A stretch of 64,000 bases of DNA from an uncultured Pseudomonadales bacterium. Lineage in GTDB: Bacteria > Pseudomonadota > Gammaproteobacteria > Pseudomonadales > Azotimanducaceae. A program made the translations under genes and the position numbers. The notes under the pieces are model-generated. The model did no database searches. It was not told the origin of the DNA and worked only from the letters and a program-made list of their open reading frames with translations. Shown here in pieces: positions 16,677 to 26,977 of this stretch. The stretch spans positions 1 through 64,000 of the forward strand of contig CALHVX010000002.1 in the NCBI GenBank assembly GCA_938036875.1. Direction: 5' to 3'. Position 1 is the stretch's first letter, and each line of letters opens with the position of its first letter.

Positions 16677-18650
16677 ATGTTCAAGAAGATATTGATTGCG
16701 AATAGAGGCGAGATTGCCTGCCGCGTGATTCGTACCGCAAAACAAATGGGTATCAAGACGGTTGCCGTCTATTCCGATGCTGATGCCGAGGCCCTTCACG
16801 TAAAACAAGCCGATGAAGCCATCCACATCGGCCCATCGGCTTCCGCCGAAAGCTATCTACGCATTGATAAAATCCTGGATGCTTGCAAGGCAACGGGCGC
16901 TGAAGCTGTGCATCCTGGTTATGGTTTCCTTTCAGAAAACCAAGCTTTTAGCCAAGCGTTGGCTGATGCAGGCATTACCTTTATCGGCCCCAAGGCCCAC
17001 GCCATCGACGTCATGGGCGACAAGATCCAATCGAAAAAGCTGGCCGCAGATGCCGGTGTGAACACCATACCGGGTTACACAGAGGTCATCGAAGGTCCAG
17101 AGCAAGCGGTTAAGATTGCCAAAGATATCGGCTACCCGGTTATGCTGAAGGCTAGTGCCGGCGGCGGCGGTAAAGGCATGCGCGTGGTGTACAACGACGA
17201 AGAGTGCGCCGATGGTTTTGAACGGGCAACCAACGAGGCGGTCACAAGCTTTGGTGATGGGCGTGTCTTTGCCGAAAAGTTTATCGAAGAACCACACCAT
17301 ATTGAGATTCAAATCATTGCTGACACCCATGGCAACACCGTCTACTTGGGTGAACGCGAATGCTCAATTCAACGACGCCATCAAAAAGTTATCGAAGAAG
17401 CACCGAGCCCTTTCTTAGACGAAGCCACTCGCCAAGCTATGGGGGCTCAAGCGGTAGCCTTGGCCGAAGCGGTCGATTACTGCTCCGCTGGCACCGTTGA
17501 GTTTGTGGTAGATGCTAACAAGAACTTCTACTTCTTAGAGATGAACACCCGGTTGCAGGTTGAACATCCGGTTACCGAGTTGATCACAAACCAAGATTTA
17601 GTGGAGCTGATGATCCGCGTGGCAGCAGGCGAAGTGCTGCCGCTGACACAAAGCGATGTAAAGCTCACCGGCTGGGCTATGGAAGCCAGGGTTTACGCGG
17701 AAGACCCGTTCCGAAATTTTCTGCCCAGCATTGGCCGGCTACACAGCTACCAACCACCTCAAGAGAGCGAACATGTGCGGGTAGACTCAGGCATTGTTGA
17801 AGGCAGCGAGGTGTCGATGTTCTACGACCCCATGATTGCAAAGCTTGTGACCTATGCACCAACACGCGACGAAGCGATTGATCATCTACTCCACGCTTTG
17901 GATGCGTATTACATTCGTGGCGTATCACACAACATCAGCTTTTTGAGCGCCTTAGCCGATCACCCAAGGTTTCGCTCTGGCAACCTAACCACCAACTTCA
18001 TCGCCGATGAGTACCCTGATGGCTTCCGCGCTGAAGATGTACCACAAAGCGAGCCGTTGATTCCTGTGGCGGTTGCCACTTATGTTCACTACCGCCAGCA
18101 ACAACGGGCGCTAGAGACCAACGGGCATGCACATCGCACGCCAAACGAATGGGTTGTTGTCACCGGTGATACCCAGTACCCCGTCTACATTGCGCCGGAC
18201 GAAGACGGCTACGCAATCACCCACGAAGATACGGTTTATCGTTTACAGACAGATTGGCAACCAGGAGATGCCTTGGTGCATGCAACCATCAACGGTGCGC
18301 GTGCAACCATCCAGGTGGACCCCTATCGAAGCGGCTACCAGCTGTTCTATCAGGGTCGGTCGCTACCAACCCAAGTATTAACGCCGATTGCTGCAGAATT
18401 GTCAGCGCATATGATCGAAAAAATTGCACCGGACATGAGCAAGTTTCTACTGTCGCCCATGCCAGGGTTGTTGGTAACACTCACCGTTAAACCCGGTGAT
18501 GAGGTCAAAGCCGGTCAAGAGCTTGCCGTGATCGAGGCAATGAAGATGGAAAACAGCTTACGTGCACTGGAAGATGGCGTGGTTGAGTCGGTCAACGCCG
18601 CCGTTGGTGACAGCTTGGACGTTGACCAAATCATTGTTGAGTTTGCCTAG
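16677..18650 (+). CDS. pccA: Propionyl/acetyl-CoA carboxylase alpha subunit (biotin carboxylase and BCCP)
   Basis: The 657-residue protein carries the biotin carboxylase domain (IANRGEIACRVIRTAKQMGIK at 7-27, ATP-grasp lid SAGGGGKGMR near 160-169, EMNTRLQVEHPVTE near 290), a linker BT domain, and a C-terminal biotinyl domain with EAMKMEN, biotin lysine at about 623. It uses ATP and bicarbonate to charge biotin for PccB. A good AGGAAAG site precedes the ATG. It follows pccB after 105 bases and converges on the methylmalonyl-CoA epimerase gene. Confidence 0.95.
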   Translation: MFKKILIANRGEIACRVIRTAKQMGIKTVAVYSDADAEALHVKQADEAIHIGPSASAESYLRIDKILDACKATGAEAVHPGYGFLSENQAFSQALADAGITFIGPKAHAIDVMGDKIQSKKLAADAGVNTIPGYTEVIEGPEQAVKIAKDIGYPVMLKASAGGGGKGMRVVYNDEECADGFERATNEAVTSFGDGRVFAEKFIEEPHHIEIQIIADTHGNTVYLGERECSIQRRHQKVIEEAPSPFLDEATRQAMGAQAVALAEAVDYCSAGTVEFVVDANKNFYFLEMNTRLQVEHPVTELITNQDLVELMIRVAAGEVLPLTQSDVKLTGWAMEARVYAEDPFRNFLPSIGRLHSYQPPQESEHVRVDSGIVEGSEVSMFYDPMIAKLVTYAPTRDEAIDHLLHALDAYYIRGVSHNISFLSALADHPRFRSGNLTTNFIADEYPDGFRAEDVPQSEPLIPVAVATYVHYRQQQRALETNGHAHRTPNEWVVVTGDTQYPVYIAPDEDGYAITHEDTVYRLQTDWQPGDALVHATINGARATIQVDPYRSGYQLFYQGRSLPTQVLTPIAAELSAHMIEKIAPDMSKFLLSPMPGLLVTLTVKPGDEVKAGQELAVIEAMKMENSLRALEDGVVESVNAAVGDSLDVDQIIVEFA

Positions 18651-18658
18651 CTGAAGGC

Positions 18659-19093
18659 TTACATCATGGTGTAGGAGATTTGCGGCTCGCCAATCTCCTC
18701 AAGCTCAACCAAGGTGCCACAGAAGTCTTTGGGATGCAGGAACACTACCGGCAACCCATGGGCACCAATCTTGGATTTACCCCCACCTAGAACCCGCGCC
18801 CCTTTGTCCACCATCTGCTTGATGGCCGCGTCAATGTCTGGCACTTCGTAGCAAACATGATGCATGCCGCCACCCGGATTGTTATTCAAAAAATTCTGGA
18901 CTGCGGAGTCTTCACCCAGTGGGTGCAGCAGTTCAACTTTGCTGTTATCGAGCTCAACAAACACCGTAGTGACACCGTGCTCGGGCATATCAACCGGGTT
19001 CGACACTCGCCCACCCAAAGTCTCTTTGTACAGGTTGGCTGCGGCTGCTAGATCTGGGACAACAATAGCAATATGGTTTAGTTTTCCGATCAT
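18659..19093 (-). CDS. mce: Methylmalonyl-CoA epimerase
   Basis: It interconverts (S)- and (R)-methylmalonyl-CoA. The 144-residue protein has the vicinal-oxygen-chelate fold: LNHIAIVVPDL at the start and GGGMHHVCYEV in the middle supply metal-ligand histidines, and GTLVELEE near the C-terminus the glutamate. The ATG at 19093 with GGAAATTGATT upstream is preferred over a TTG two codons earlier. It lies 36 bases after the mutase gene on the same strand. Confidence 0.95.
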   Translation of the reverse strand: MIGKLNHIAIVVPDLAAAANLYKETLGGRVSNPVDMPEHGVTTVFVELDNSKVELLHPLGEDSAVQNFLNNNPGGGMHHVCYEVPDIDAAIKQMVDKGARVLGGGKSKIGAHGLPVVFLHPKDFCGTLVELEEIGEPQISYTMM

Positions 19094-19135
19094 AATCAAT
19101 TTCCGTTGTGTTAGGAGCGCAACTGGCGGTTACCC

Positions 19136-21301
19136 TTATCGGTTGCGCCCGGGAATAAGCTCTAAGATTTCGCTAGCGGCATTGGGGATATCGCTACCCG
19201 GGCCAAAGATGGCGTGAACACCAGCATCGTACAAGAATTGGTAATCTTGCTGGGGAATGACACCGCCACAAACCACAATCACGTCTTCTGCACCCCGCTG
19301 CTTTAGCTCACCGATGAGTTCCGGCACTAAGGTTTTGTGCCCACCGGCTAAGGTAGATATACCAATAACGTGCATCTTACCTGCCGCGGTCATGTCGGCT
19401 GCTTCGCTTGGCGTCTGAAACAAAGGACCAACACTCACGTCAAAACCAAAGTCACCAAAGGCATTGGCTATCACCTGGGCACCCCGGTCGTGACCGTCTT
19501 GGCCCATCTTCACCACCAAAATGCTTGGCGCCTGGCCTTCAAGGTCGGTAAACACTTTAACGTCATCACGCACCTTGCTGAACTTGACGTCTTCGCCATA
19601 TTCACCGGCGTAAACACCCTTGGTGATTTTAGAGATTGCTTGATGCCGCCCGTACACCACTTCCAACGCATCGGACACTTCACCAACCGTTGCCCGAGTC
19701 CGCACGGCATTGATGCTCAGCTCCAGCAAGTTTCCAGAGCCAGTCTTTGCCGCATCCGTTAACGCCGCTAACGCCTTTTTGGTGCTGGCTTCATCGCGAC
19801 TGGAACGAACCGCCGCTAAACGACGCAGCTGCGCATCGCGCACCTTGGTGTTATCAACCGCCAACACATCAACTGCGTCTTCTTTATCGAGCTGATACTT
19901 GTTCACACCAACAATGGTGTCCTCGCCGCGCTCAACCCGAGCCTGGCGACGCGCTGCCGCCTCTTCGATACGCTGTTTAGGCATACCAGAACCGACCGCC
20001 TTCGTCATACCACCAAGGCCTTCAACTTCTTGGATGATCTTGCGGGCCTCATTCACCATCGATGCAGTCAGGCTCTCCACGTAGTAGCTCCCGGCCAAAG
20101 GGTCAACCGTGCGCGTTATCTGAGACTCTTCGGCAATAATAATTTGGGTGTTTCGGGCAATGCGTGCAGAGAACGGGGTTGGCAACGCAATGGCTTCATC
20201 CAGCGCATTGGTGTGCAAACTTTGAGTACCACCCATAACTCCCGCCATGGCTTCGATTGTGGTGCGGACCACGTTGTTGTAAGGGTCTTGCTCTTGCAGA
20301 GATACACCAGAGGTTTGGCAATGAGTACGCAACATCGACGAAGAGGGGTTCTTGGGATTGAATTGCGCCATCAGCTCGTGCCACAAAATTCGTGCTGCTC
20401 TTAGCTTTGCCACCTCCATAAAGAAGTTCATGCCTAAGCAAAAGAAAAACGACAGCCGCGGCGCAAAATTATCCACGTCTTGACCCGTTGCTATCGCAGC
20501 ACGAACGTACTCCAAACCATCAGCAATGGTAAAGGCCAACTCTTGCACCAAGTTAGCACCCGCCTCTTGCATGTGGTAACCCGAGATAGAGATGGAGTTA
20601 AACCGCGGCATGTTGCTGGCGGTGTAACCGATGATGTCGGCAACAATGCGCATGCTGGGCTCAGGTGGATAGATATAGGTGTTACGCACCATGAACTCTT
20701 TGAGCACATCGTTTTGGATAGTGCCAGCGAGGTCTTTCTGGGCAACCCCTTGCTCTTCACCGGCCACCACATAACCCGCCAGCACGGGTAACACCGCACC
20801 GTTCATGGTCATGGACACGCTCATTTTATCCAGCGGTATGCCATCAAAGAGGATCTTCATGTCTTCAACCGAATCGATGGCAACACCCGCCATCCCCACA
20901 TCACCAGCAACGCGCGGGTGGTCGGAATCAAAACCTCGGTGTGTAGCCAGATCAAATGCGACCGACAGACCTTTTTGCCCTGCTTTCAAATTTTCCCGAT
21001 AGAACGCGTTGGATTCTTCCGCTGTCGAGAAACCCGCGTACTGGCGGATAGTCCAAGGACGGTTGGTGTACATGGTTGCTCTAGGCCCACGCGCAAAAGG
21101 CGCGGTACCAGGCAAGGTATTGAGATGCCCTAAGTCATCTAGGTCCGCCGCGGTATAAAGCGGCTTGATGTCGATGCCTTCCGGGCTGCTCCAGGTGAGG
21201 TCTGCTACAGGCTTACCCCTCAGCTCTTTTTCGGCCAGGGCTTCCCAGACGCTAAGGTTGTCTGAGGTGTCAGATTGTTTGGTAGCCATTGTCGGATCCA
21301 T
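19136..21301 (-). CDS. scpA: Methylmalonyl-CoA mutase, single-subunit, B12-dependent
   Basis: It isomerises (R)-methylmalonyl-CoA to succinyl-CoA with adenosylcobalamin. The 721 residues contain the substrate-binding barrel ([17 protein letters not shown] near 80-96, the tyrosine/arginine motif of true methylmalonyl-CoA mutases) and a C-terminal cobalamin domain with [11 protein letters not shown]. An ATG at 21289 is an alternative start. The single fused polypeptide resembles E. coli Sbm/ScpA. The G-protein chaperone MeaB/ArgK is not adjacent. It follows dinB by 52 bases and precedes the epimerase. Confidence 0.96.
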   Translation of the reverse strand: MDPTMATKQSDTSDNLSVWEALAEKELRGKPVADLTWSSPEGIDIKPLYTAADLDDLGHLNTLPGTAPFARGPRATMYTNRPWTIRQYAGFSTAEESNAFYRENLKAGQKGLSVAFDLATHRGFDSDHPRVAGDVGMAGVAIDSVEDMKILFDGIPLDKMSVSMTMNGAVLPVLAGYVVAGEEQGVAQKDLAGTIQNDVLKEFMVRNTYIYPPEPSMRIVADIIGYTASNMPRFNSISISGYHMQEAGANLVQELAFTIADGLEYVRAAIATGQDVDNFAPRLSFFFCLGMNFFMEVAKLRAARILWHELMAQFNPKNPSSSMLRTHCQTSGVSLQEQDPYNNVVRTTIEAMAGVMGGTQSLHTNALDEAIALPTPFSARIARNTQIIIAEESQITRTVDPLAGSYYVESLTASMVNEARKIIQEVEGLGGMTKAVGSGMPKQRIEEAAARRQARVERGEDTIVGVNKYQLDKEDAVDVLAVDNTKVRDAQLRRLAAVRSSRDEASTKKALAALTDAAKTGSGNLLELSINAVRTRATVGEVSDALEVVYGRHQAISKITKGVYAGEYGEDVKFSKVRDDVKVFTDLEGQAPSILVVKMGQDGHDRGAQVIANAFGDFGFDVSVGPLFQTPSEAADMTAAGKMHVIGISTLAGGHKTLVPELIGELKQRGAEDVIVVCGGVIPQQDYQFLYDAGVHAIFGPGSDIPNAASEILELIPGRNR

Positions 21302-21353
21302 CAGCGATTTCAGCGGATCAGTATATCAAAAGGAGCCCTCAACAATGGGGCGA

Positions 21354-22610
21354 CTAGCTGCCCTCATCGCCCAAATCTTCCATAAAATCTAGATTTGGGG
21401 GCTCTTTTACTAGGGTGTTTGCGCTGAGGTCCCGCGCGCGCTGCATCGCCCCAGTGCCAAACTTCTCGCTCACTTGGTCCAGCACGGCCTCAAGTCGGCG
21501 TGCGGGCCCAGTGGCTGCGAACATATCGAGCTGGGCGCGGCTAGCCTCGGTTTGCAGGCTGTGCGCTGCAAGCCCCACCAGTCGAAACGGGCCAGGCTCA
21601 TCGAAACCCGCCAGCAACTGCAACGCAGCCTGAAGCAGATCATGGGCAGAATCCGTAGGGGTGCAACTACACTGCCGGGTTAGACTGCGAAAATCCGAGG
21701 TCTTTAACTTGACCCGAACGCCACCTGCTAGCCAGCTTTTGCTGCGCAGCCGCCTAGCCAAACGATCAGCAGCTCGGGTCAGGTGAGCCTCAATGTCTTT
21801 GCGGCTGACCACATCCCGGGTCAAAGTACGCTCGGAGCTCATGCTGCCAGAGCGTTCACCGGATGAATCTTGCTCACCGCGCGCTTCACCCCGACCTCGC
21901 ACCGGGCGCGGGTCTTGCGCGTGAGCCAAGGCGTAAAAACGCTCGCCCATGCTACCGAACTGCTCCATCAACTCTGCCAGCGGTGCCGCAGCAATATCTC
22001 CGATGCTGAAGTAACCGGCAGCCTGCAGACGCGATTGGGTTTTCGGACCCGCCCCCCACAAACGCGATACGCTCTGCTTGGCAAGCCATGCCTGGGCTTG
22101 GTCCGGCGGCACCACGGTGATGCCGTTGGGCTTTTGAAAACCACTGCCTACTTTGGCCACGTACTTGGTGTTGGACACACCCACCGAGATGGTCAGCCCG
22201 CCGGTTGCTGCAAAGACCGCTTGACGCAAACGCTCAGCCATTTGTTGGGGCGGACCAAAGATGTGCTCGGTGCCGGTCATATCAAGAAAGGCTTCATCCA
22301 AACTAATGGCTTCAACCCGAGGGGAAAAATCGTAAAAGGTAGCCATCACCTTAGCGGACAGCTCTTGATAGCGCTCAAACCTGGGTGGCACCACCAACAC
22401 TCCAGGGCATTTACGCAGCGCTTGGGCCATGGGCATGGCGCTACCCACGCCGTAAGGGCGGGCTTCGTAGCTAGCGGTCAGCACCACCCCGCGACCACTG
22501 GTTGAACCCACCAACAGGGGCTTACCGCGAAGTTCCGGGTTATCTAGTTGCTCAGCAGAGGCATAAAACGCATCAAGGTCAGCGTGCGCAATAACCTTTG
22601 CCCAAGCCAC
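21354..22610 (-). CDS. dinB: DNA polymerase IV (Y-family)
   Basis: This translesion polymerase of 418 residues has the catalytic acidic residues in IAHADLDAFYASAEQ (7-21) and ISLDEAFLDMTG (near 102-113), the helix-hairpin-helix region VSRLWGAGPKTQSRLQAAG, and the little-finger domain. The 60 C-terminal residues extend beyond the E. coli protein and end without an obvious QL-type beta-clamp motif, although QLDMFA occurs about 50 residues from the end and could serve as one. The start is GTG. It sits 12 bases after purL with no LexA-type box in the gap. Confidence 0.94.
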   Translation of the reverse strand: MAWAKVIAHADLDAFYASAEQLDNPELRGKPLLVGSTSGRGVVLTASYEARPYGVGSAMPMAQALRKCPGVLVVPPRFERYQELSAKVMATFYDFSPRVEAISLDEAFLDMTGTEHIFGPPQQMAERLRQAVFAATGGLTISVGVSNTKYVAKVGSGFQKPNGITVVPPDQAQAWLAKQSVSRLWGAGPKTQSRLQAAGYFSIGDIAAAPLAELMEQFGSMGERFYALAHAQDPRPVRGRGEARGEQDSSGERSGSMSSERTLTRDVVSRKDIEAHLTRAADRLARRLRSKSWLAGGVRVKLKTSDFRSLTRQCSCTPTDSAHDLLQAALQLLAGFDEPGPFRLVGLAAHSLQTEASRAQLDMFAATGPARRLEAVLDQVSEKFGTGAMQRARDLSANTLVKEPPNLDFMEDLGDEGS

Positions 22611-22622
22611 TGCTGAGCCCCG

Positions 22623-25600
22623 CTAGCCGAGCGCCACACGGGCATTTTGGAACAGCCGCAACCAAGGTCCTGCATCTAGCCAGTCATCGCTGCGCCAAGC
22701 ATTTTGATAGGCTCGGAAGACACGCTCTGGATGGGGCATTAGCGCCAGCACCCGTCCGTCTGCAGCGGTGATACCCGCCAACCCTTCTAAAGCACCATTG
22801 GGGTTTGCTGGGTAATCTTGTGTAGCTCGACCGTGGCTATCCACGTATCGCAAAGCAATCTGGCCACCACGGCCTAAGTCCGCCAAGTCTTGGGTCGCGC
22901 TAAACTCGGCCCGCCCTTCTCCGTGAGCAACTGCCACCGGCATCACGCTACCCGCCATACCGGCTAACCAAGGTGAGTTGGATTGAGCAACCTCGAGCAA
23001 CACGGTTCGTGCTTCAAATTGCTCTGAGGCATTGCGCACAAACAGCGGCCATTGCGCAGCATCGGGAATAAGCTCTCGTAGGTTAGCCAACATTTGGCAA
23101 CCGTTGCAGACCCCTAAGACCAACTTATCTCGACTAAAGTAATCGGCAAACTGAGCCTGCAACGCTGTGCTGCTAAGAATACTCTTAGCCCATCCACCAC
23201 CTGCGCCCAATACGTCGCCATAGCTAAAACCGCCACAAGCGACCAGCGCAGCGAAGTCCTGCAGTTGCACACGTTCGCTGAGTAGGTCCGTCATATGTAC
23301 ATCAACCGGATCAAACCCGGCCCGCTCAAAAGCGGCCGCCATCTCTAGCTGGCCGTTGACCCCTTGCTCGCGCAAAACCGCAACGGTTGGACGTGCTCCG
23401 CCAATGTTAAACGGGGCACAAATATCCTCATCTACTGCAAAGGACAATTTGGCAAACAAACCGTTATCTTGTGCTCGAGAATGCTGGATGGTTGCAAGTT
23501 CGGCGTCGGCACACTCGGGGTTATCGCGCAGGCGTTGCATACGATGGCTCAACTCAGCCCAATCGGCCTGCAACTCTGCTCGGGTGCCAGCCAACAACGC
23601 GGTACCTTGTGCATTGGTAAACACAATCCTTTCATCTAGCGCAATGCCGCCGAGCTCCCGCCAGGTTAACCCTGCCTCGGTTAACAACGCCTGTGTTTTC
23701 GCTAGATGTGCTTCGCTAACCTGAACTACCGCCCCTAGCTCTTCAGCAAATAGCTCTGCTAAACAAGCATCCGGCGTGCTACCGGCTAGCGCAATATCCA
23801 ATCCGCAACGACCGGCAAACGCCATCTCTAACAAGCTGACCAACAGACCACCATCGCTGCGATCGTGGTACGCCAGCAACAACCCTTGGCTGTTGAGCCT
23901 TTGCACACAACGGAAGAAATCCCCCAACTGCTGGGCGGAATCAACATCGGGTACCGCACCACCTGCGCGTTGATAACACTGGGCAAGCGCGCTACCGCCC
24001 AACCGGTTTTGACCCTTACCCAAATCGATTAGCAACAGCCGGCTACCCGGCGCATCGGTTCTTAGCTGAGGCGTTAAGGTTTGGCGCACATCTGTGGTAG
24101 GCGCAAAAGCCGACACAATTAGCGTCATAGGTGATACCACCTCGAGTGGCCGCTCACCCTGCTGCCAACGGGTGCGCATGGACAAACTATCTTTGCCAAC
24201 CGGTATCGCAATGCCCAGCGCGGGACACAGCTCCATACCCACTGCCTGCACCGCATCAAACAAGGCTTGCTCTTGGGTATCAGACCCTGCAGCCGCCATC
24301 CAGTTGGCAGACAAGACCACCCGAGAAAGATCAATACCACCGCTTGCACACAGGTTGGTTAAGGCTTCAGCAACCGCTACTCGGGCCGAGGCAGCTGGGT
24401 TGACCTGGGCAATGGGTGCGCGCTCGCCCATGGCATATGCTTCGCCAGCATAAGTTTTGAAACCCGCCATAGTGACCGCTACATCAGCAACCGGCACCTG
24501 CCAAGGTCCAACCATTTGCTCACGAGCCACCAAACCGGTGATGCTGCGATCGCCGATGGTGATAAGGAACTGTTTGCTAGCTACCGCGGGAAATCGCAGT
24601 ACCCGTTGCACGGCTTCCTCTACCTCAATGCCAAGCAATTCGTTGGTTGGCTGCGGGAGCATTTTACGGCTGAAGCTCCGCAACATCTTTGGGGTCTTCC
24701 CTAGTAGCAGCTCTAAAGGGATATCTACCGGATGATTATCAAACTGAGGATCGCTTACTTTCAGCTGACGCTCCGCCGTCGCTGCTCCAACCACCGCGTA
24801 AGGGCAACGTTCTCGCGCGCAAATTTCTTTGAACAGATCAATCGCAGACGCCTCTACCCCCATCACGTAACGCTCTTGCGCTTCGTTTGACCAGATCTCC
24901 ATGGGTGTCATACCCGGATCTGCGTTTGGAATGGCACGTAGGTTCATCTCACCGCCGGTGCCACCATCATCTATCAACTCTGGCAATGCATTGGATAGCC
25001 CACCCGCGCCAACATCGTGAATCAAACGAATGGGGTTGTTGTCTCCTAGCGCCCAACAAGCATCGATCACCTCTTGGCAGCGCCGTTCCATTTCTGGGTT
25101 ATCACGCTGAACCGAAGCAAAATCAAGATCTGCAGAGGCGGTGCCGGAAGCAACGCTTGAAGCGGCGCCCCCACCAAGCCCTATGAGCATCGCCGGACCA
25201 CCAAGCACCACGAGTTGCGTATCCACAACAAACTGCTCAGCCAATACGTGCTCGCTACGAACATTGCCCACACCACCAGCAATCATGATCGGCTTGTGGT
25301 AACCCTGCAGGTCCGCCGTGTTATCTTCGTTTTCTACCTTGGTTTCAAAGGTGCGAAAGTAACCGGCAAGCGCTGGACGACCGTATTCGTTGTTAAAACC
25401 CGCTGCGCCAATCGGGCCTTCCAACATAATGTCTAACGCAGACACCATGTGCTCTGGCACTGGAGTATTAACCTCCCAAGGCTGAGCGTAACCGGGAATG
25501 TTTAGGTGCGAGGTGCTAAACCCCACCAACCCGGCTTTGGGTTTGGAGCCCCGGCCAACCGCCCCTTCATCGCGTATCTCTCCGCCAGAACCCGTTGCTG

Positions 25601-26501
25601 CACCTGCATGCGGCGCAATGCCCGTCGGATGGTTGTGCGTCTCAACTTTCATCAAGATGTGCACGGGTTCATCGCTGTAGCCGTAATGATGGGTCGTTGG
25701 ATCCGCCAACCAGCGTTCTGCCTGGGCACCTTCAATAACAGCCGCATTGTCGGAGTAGGCACTAAGCACGCCAGCGCCGTTGATCTGCGCGTGGGTGTTG
25801 CGAATCATTTGGAACAAAGAACGCGGCTGCGCTTCTCCATCAATCTCCCAATCCGCATTGAATATCTTGTGTCGGCAGTGCTCTGAGTTTGCTTGGGCAA
25901 ACATCATCAGCTCCGCATCTGTTGGGTTACGCGCCAGCGCGCCGTAGGCGTCCGCTAGGTACTCAATTTCATCAGCAGACAATGCCAGACCCAGCTCGAC
26001 GTTAGCTTCGGTGAGCGCTTTAAGGCCCTGCTCCATTAGCAAAATGGTGGTTAGCGGAGCCGGTTCAGGGGTGCTGAAGACCGTGCTTAGGTCTTCGTTT
26101 AGCAACAGTCGCTCGGTCATACGGTCATATAGCGGCGCCAGATCAACCAAAGGAGCATCGGAATACCAACGCACCCCTCGCTCCACTCGTATCACCGCGT
26201 CTAACTGAGCTGTGCGAAAGATATCGGTGGCTTTGCTCGACCAAGGTGAGATGGTGCCGATGCGCGGTGCCACCGTAGCGACCAACACCGGTGCCGGTTC
26301 TGGCCAACCTTGTTGCGGGCCGTAATTGAGCAAACGCTTGGCCTGCTGCTCAGCGATATCCGACAGGGGTTCACGCAAGTGCAAGTAATGTACAAATTCA
26401 GCATACAGCGGTTGGCCGCCTAAGGTTGCACGCAATTTGTCCAGACGAAATGTCGACATGGCTGGCGATCCGGCCCAACTCACCACCTGACCTACGCTCA
26501 T
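22623..26501 (-). CDS. purL: Phosphoribosylformylglycinamidine synthase (large single-chain PurL)
   Basis: It converts FGAR and glutamine to FGAM. The 1292 residues match the gammaproteobacterial single-chain enzyme: an N-terminal PurS-like domain, linker, two AIRS-type ATP domains (KVETHNHPTGIAPHAGAATGSGGEIRDE near 290; GKDSLSM near 790), and a C-terminal class-I glutaminase with CGGFSYGDVLGAGGGWA, the nucleophile in LGVCNGCQML and the MPHPERVFR end. Its ATG overlaps the TGA of tadA. Confidence 0.98.
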   Translation of the reverse strand: MSVGQVVSWAGSPAMSTFRLDKLRATLGGQPLYAEFVHYLHLREPLSDIAEQQAKRLLNYGPQQGWPEPAPVLVATVAPRIGTISPWSSKATDIFRTAQLDAVIRVERGVRWYSDAPLVDLAPLYDRMTERLLLNEDLSTVFSTPEPAPLTTILLMEQGLKALTEANVELGLALSADEIEYLADAYGALARNPTDAELMMFAQANSEHCRHKIFNADWEIDGEAQPRSLFQMIRNTHAQINGAGVLSAYSDNAAVIEGAQAERWLADPTTHHYGYSDEPVHILMKVETHNHPTGIAPHAGAATGSGGEIRDEGAVGRGSKPKAGLVGFSTSHLNIPGYAQPWEVNTPVPEHMVSALDIMLEGPIGAAGFNNEYGRPALAGYFRTFETKVENEDNTADLQGYHKPIMIAGGVGNVRSEHVLAEQFVVDTQLVVLGGPAMLIGLGGGAASSVASGTASADLDFASVQRDNPEMERRCQEVIDACWALGDNNPIRLIHDVGAGGLSNALPELIDDGGTGGEMNLRAIPNADPGMTPMEIWSNEAQERYVMGVEASAIDLFKEICARERCPYAVVGAATAERQLKVSDPQFDNHPVDIPLELLLGKTPKMLRSFSRKMLPQPTNELLGIEVEEAVQRVLRFPAVASKQFLITIGDRSITGLVAREQMVGPWQVPVADVAVTMAGFKTYAGEAYAMGERAPIAQVNPAASARVAVAEALTNLCASGGIDLSRVVLSANWMAAAGSDTQEQALFDAVQAVGMELCPALGIAIPVGKDSLSMRTRWQQGERPLEVVSPMTLIVSAFAPTTDVRQTLTPQLRTDAPGSRLLLIDLGKGQNRLGGSALAQCYQRAGGAVPDVDSAQQLGDFFRCVQRLNSQGLLLAYHDRSDGGLLVSLLEMAFAGRCGLDIALAGSTPDACLAELFAEELGAVVQVSEAHLAKTQALLTEAGLTWRELGGIALDERIVFTNAQGTALLAGTRAELQADWAELSHRMQRLRDNPECADAELATIQHSRAQDNGLFAKLSFAVDEDICAPFNIGGARPTVAVLREQGVNGQLEMAAAFERAGFDPVDVHMTDLLSERVQLQDFAALVACGGFSYGDVLGAGGGWAKSILSSTALQAQFADYFSRDKLVLGVCNGCQMLANLRELIPDAAQWPLFVRNASEQFEARTVLLEVAQSNSPWLAGMAGSVMPVAVAHGEGRAEFSATQDLADLGRGGQIALRYVDSHGRATQDYPANPNGALEGLAGITAADGRVLALMPHPERVFRAYQNAWRSDDWLDAGPWLRLFQNARVALG

Positions 26502-26974
26502 ACTTTGCCTCGCTTCCGTTGGAAAAATTCTTGCAGCAACCTCGCACAGGTTTGCTCTAAAACCCCTGCTGTTACCGCCACACGGTGATTCAAACTTGGA
26601 TTATCTAGTACTTCGGCAGTGCTGTGCACAGCACCGGACTTTTGCTCCGCGGCACCAAACACCAACCGTCCTACGCGCGCATGCACCAATGCTCCTGCAC
26701 ACATAGTGCAAGGTTCTACCGTGACATAGAGGGTAGAACCAGGAAATCTATAGTTACCCACTCGTCGACCAGCATTGCGGAGCACCACAATTTCTGCGTG
26801 CGCACTCGGGTCATCACTAAGGCGCGGCCGATTGTAACCCGCCGCTATCAGCCGGCTATCCTGCACCAACACCGCACCGATTGGCACCTCGTCTAGATCC
26901 GCTGCAAGTTGAGCTTGTTGCAACGCCTGCTGCATCCAATGCTCATCACTTGTTAAAGGCTCAGCACCCGGCAC
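26498..26974 (-). CDS. tadA: tRNA(Arg) adenosine-34 deaminase
   Basis: It converts A34 to inosine in the anticodon wobble position. The 158-residue protein has the zinc-deaminase motifs HAEIVVL (catalytic glutamate) and VEPCTMCAGA, with ARVGRLVFGA following. The start is GTG at 26974, preceded by GGAG located in the end of guaA three bases away. Its stop overlaps the purL start, so guaA-tadA-purL is tightly packed. Confidence 0.96.
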   Translation of the reverse strand: MPGAEPLTSDEHWMQQALQQAQLAADLDEVPIGAVLVQDSRLIAAGYNRPRLSDDPSAHAEIVVLRNAGRRVGNYRFPGSTLYVTVEPCTMCAGALVHARVGRLVFGAAEQKSGAVHSTAEVLDNPSLNHRVAVTAGVLEQTCARLLQEFFQRKRGKV

Positions 26975-26977
26975 CCA

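Noticed and set aside
21870-22505. Open frame of 211 codons on plus within dinB
   Set aside because: Antisense to a conserved polymerase; no recognisable domain and biased composition.
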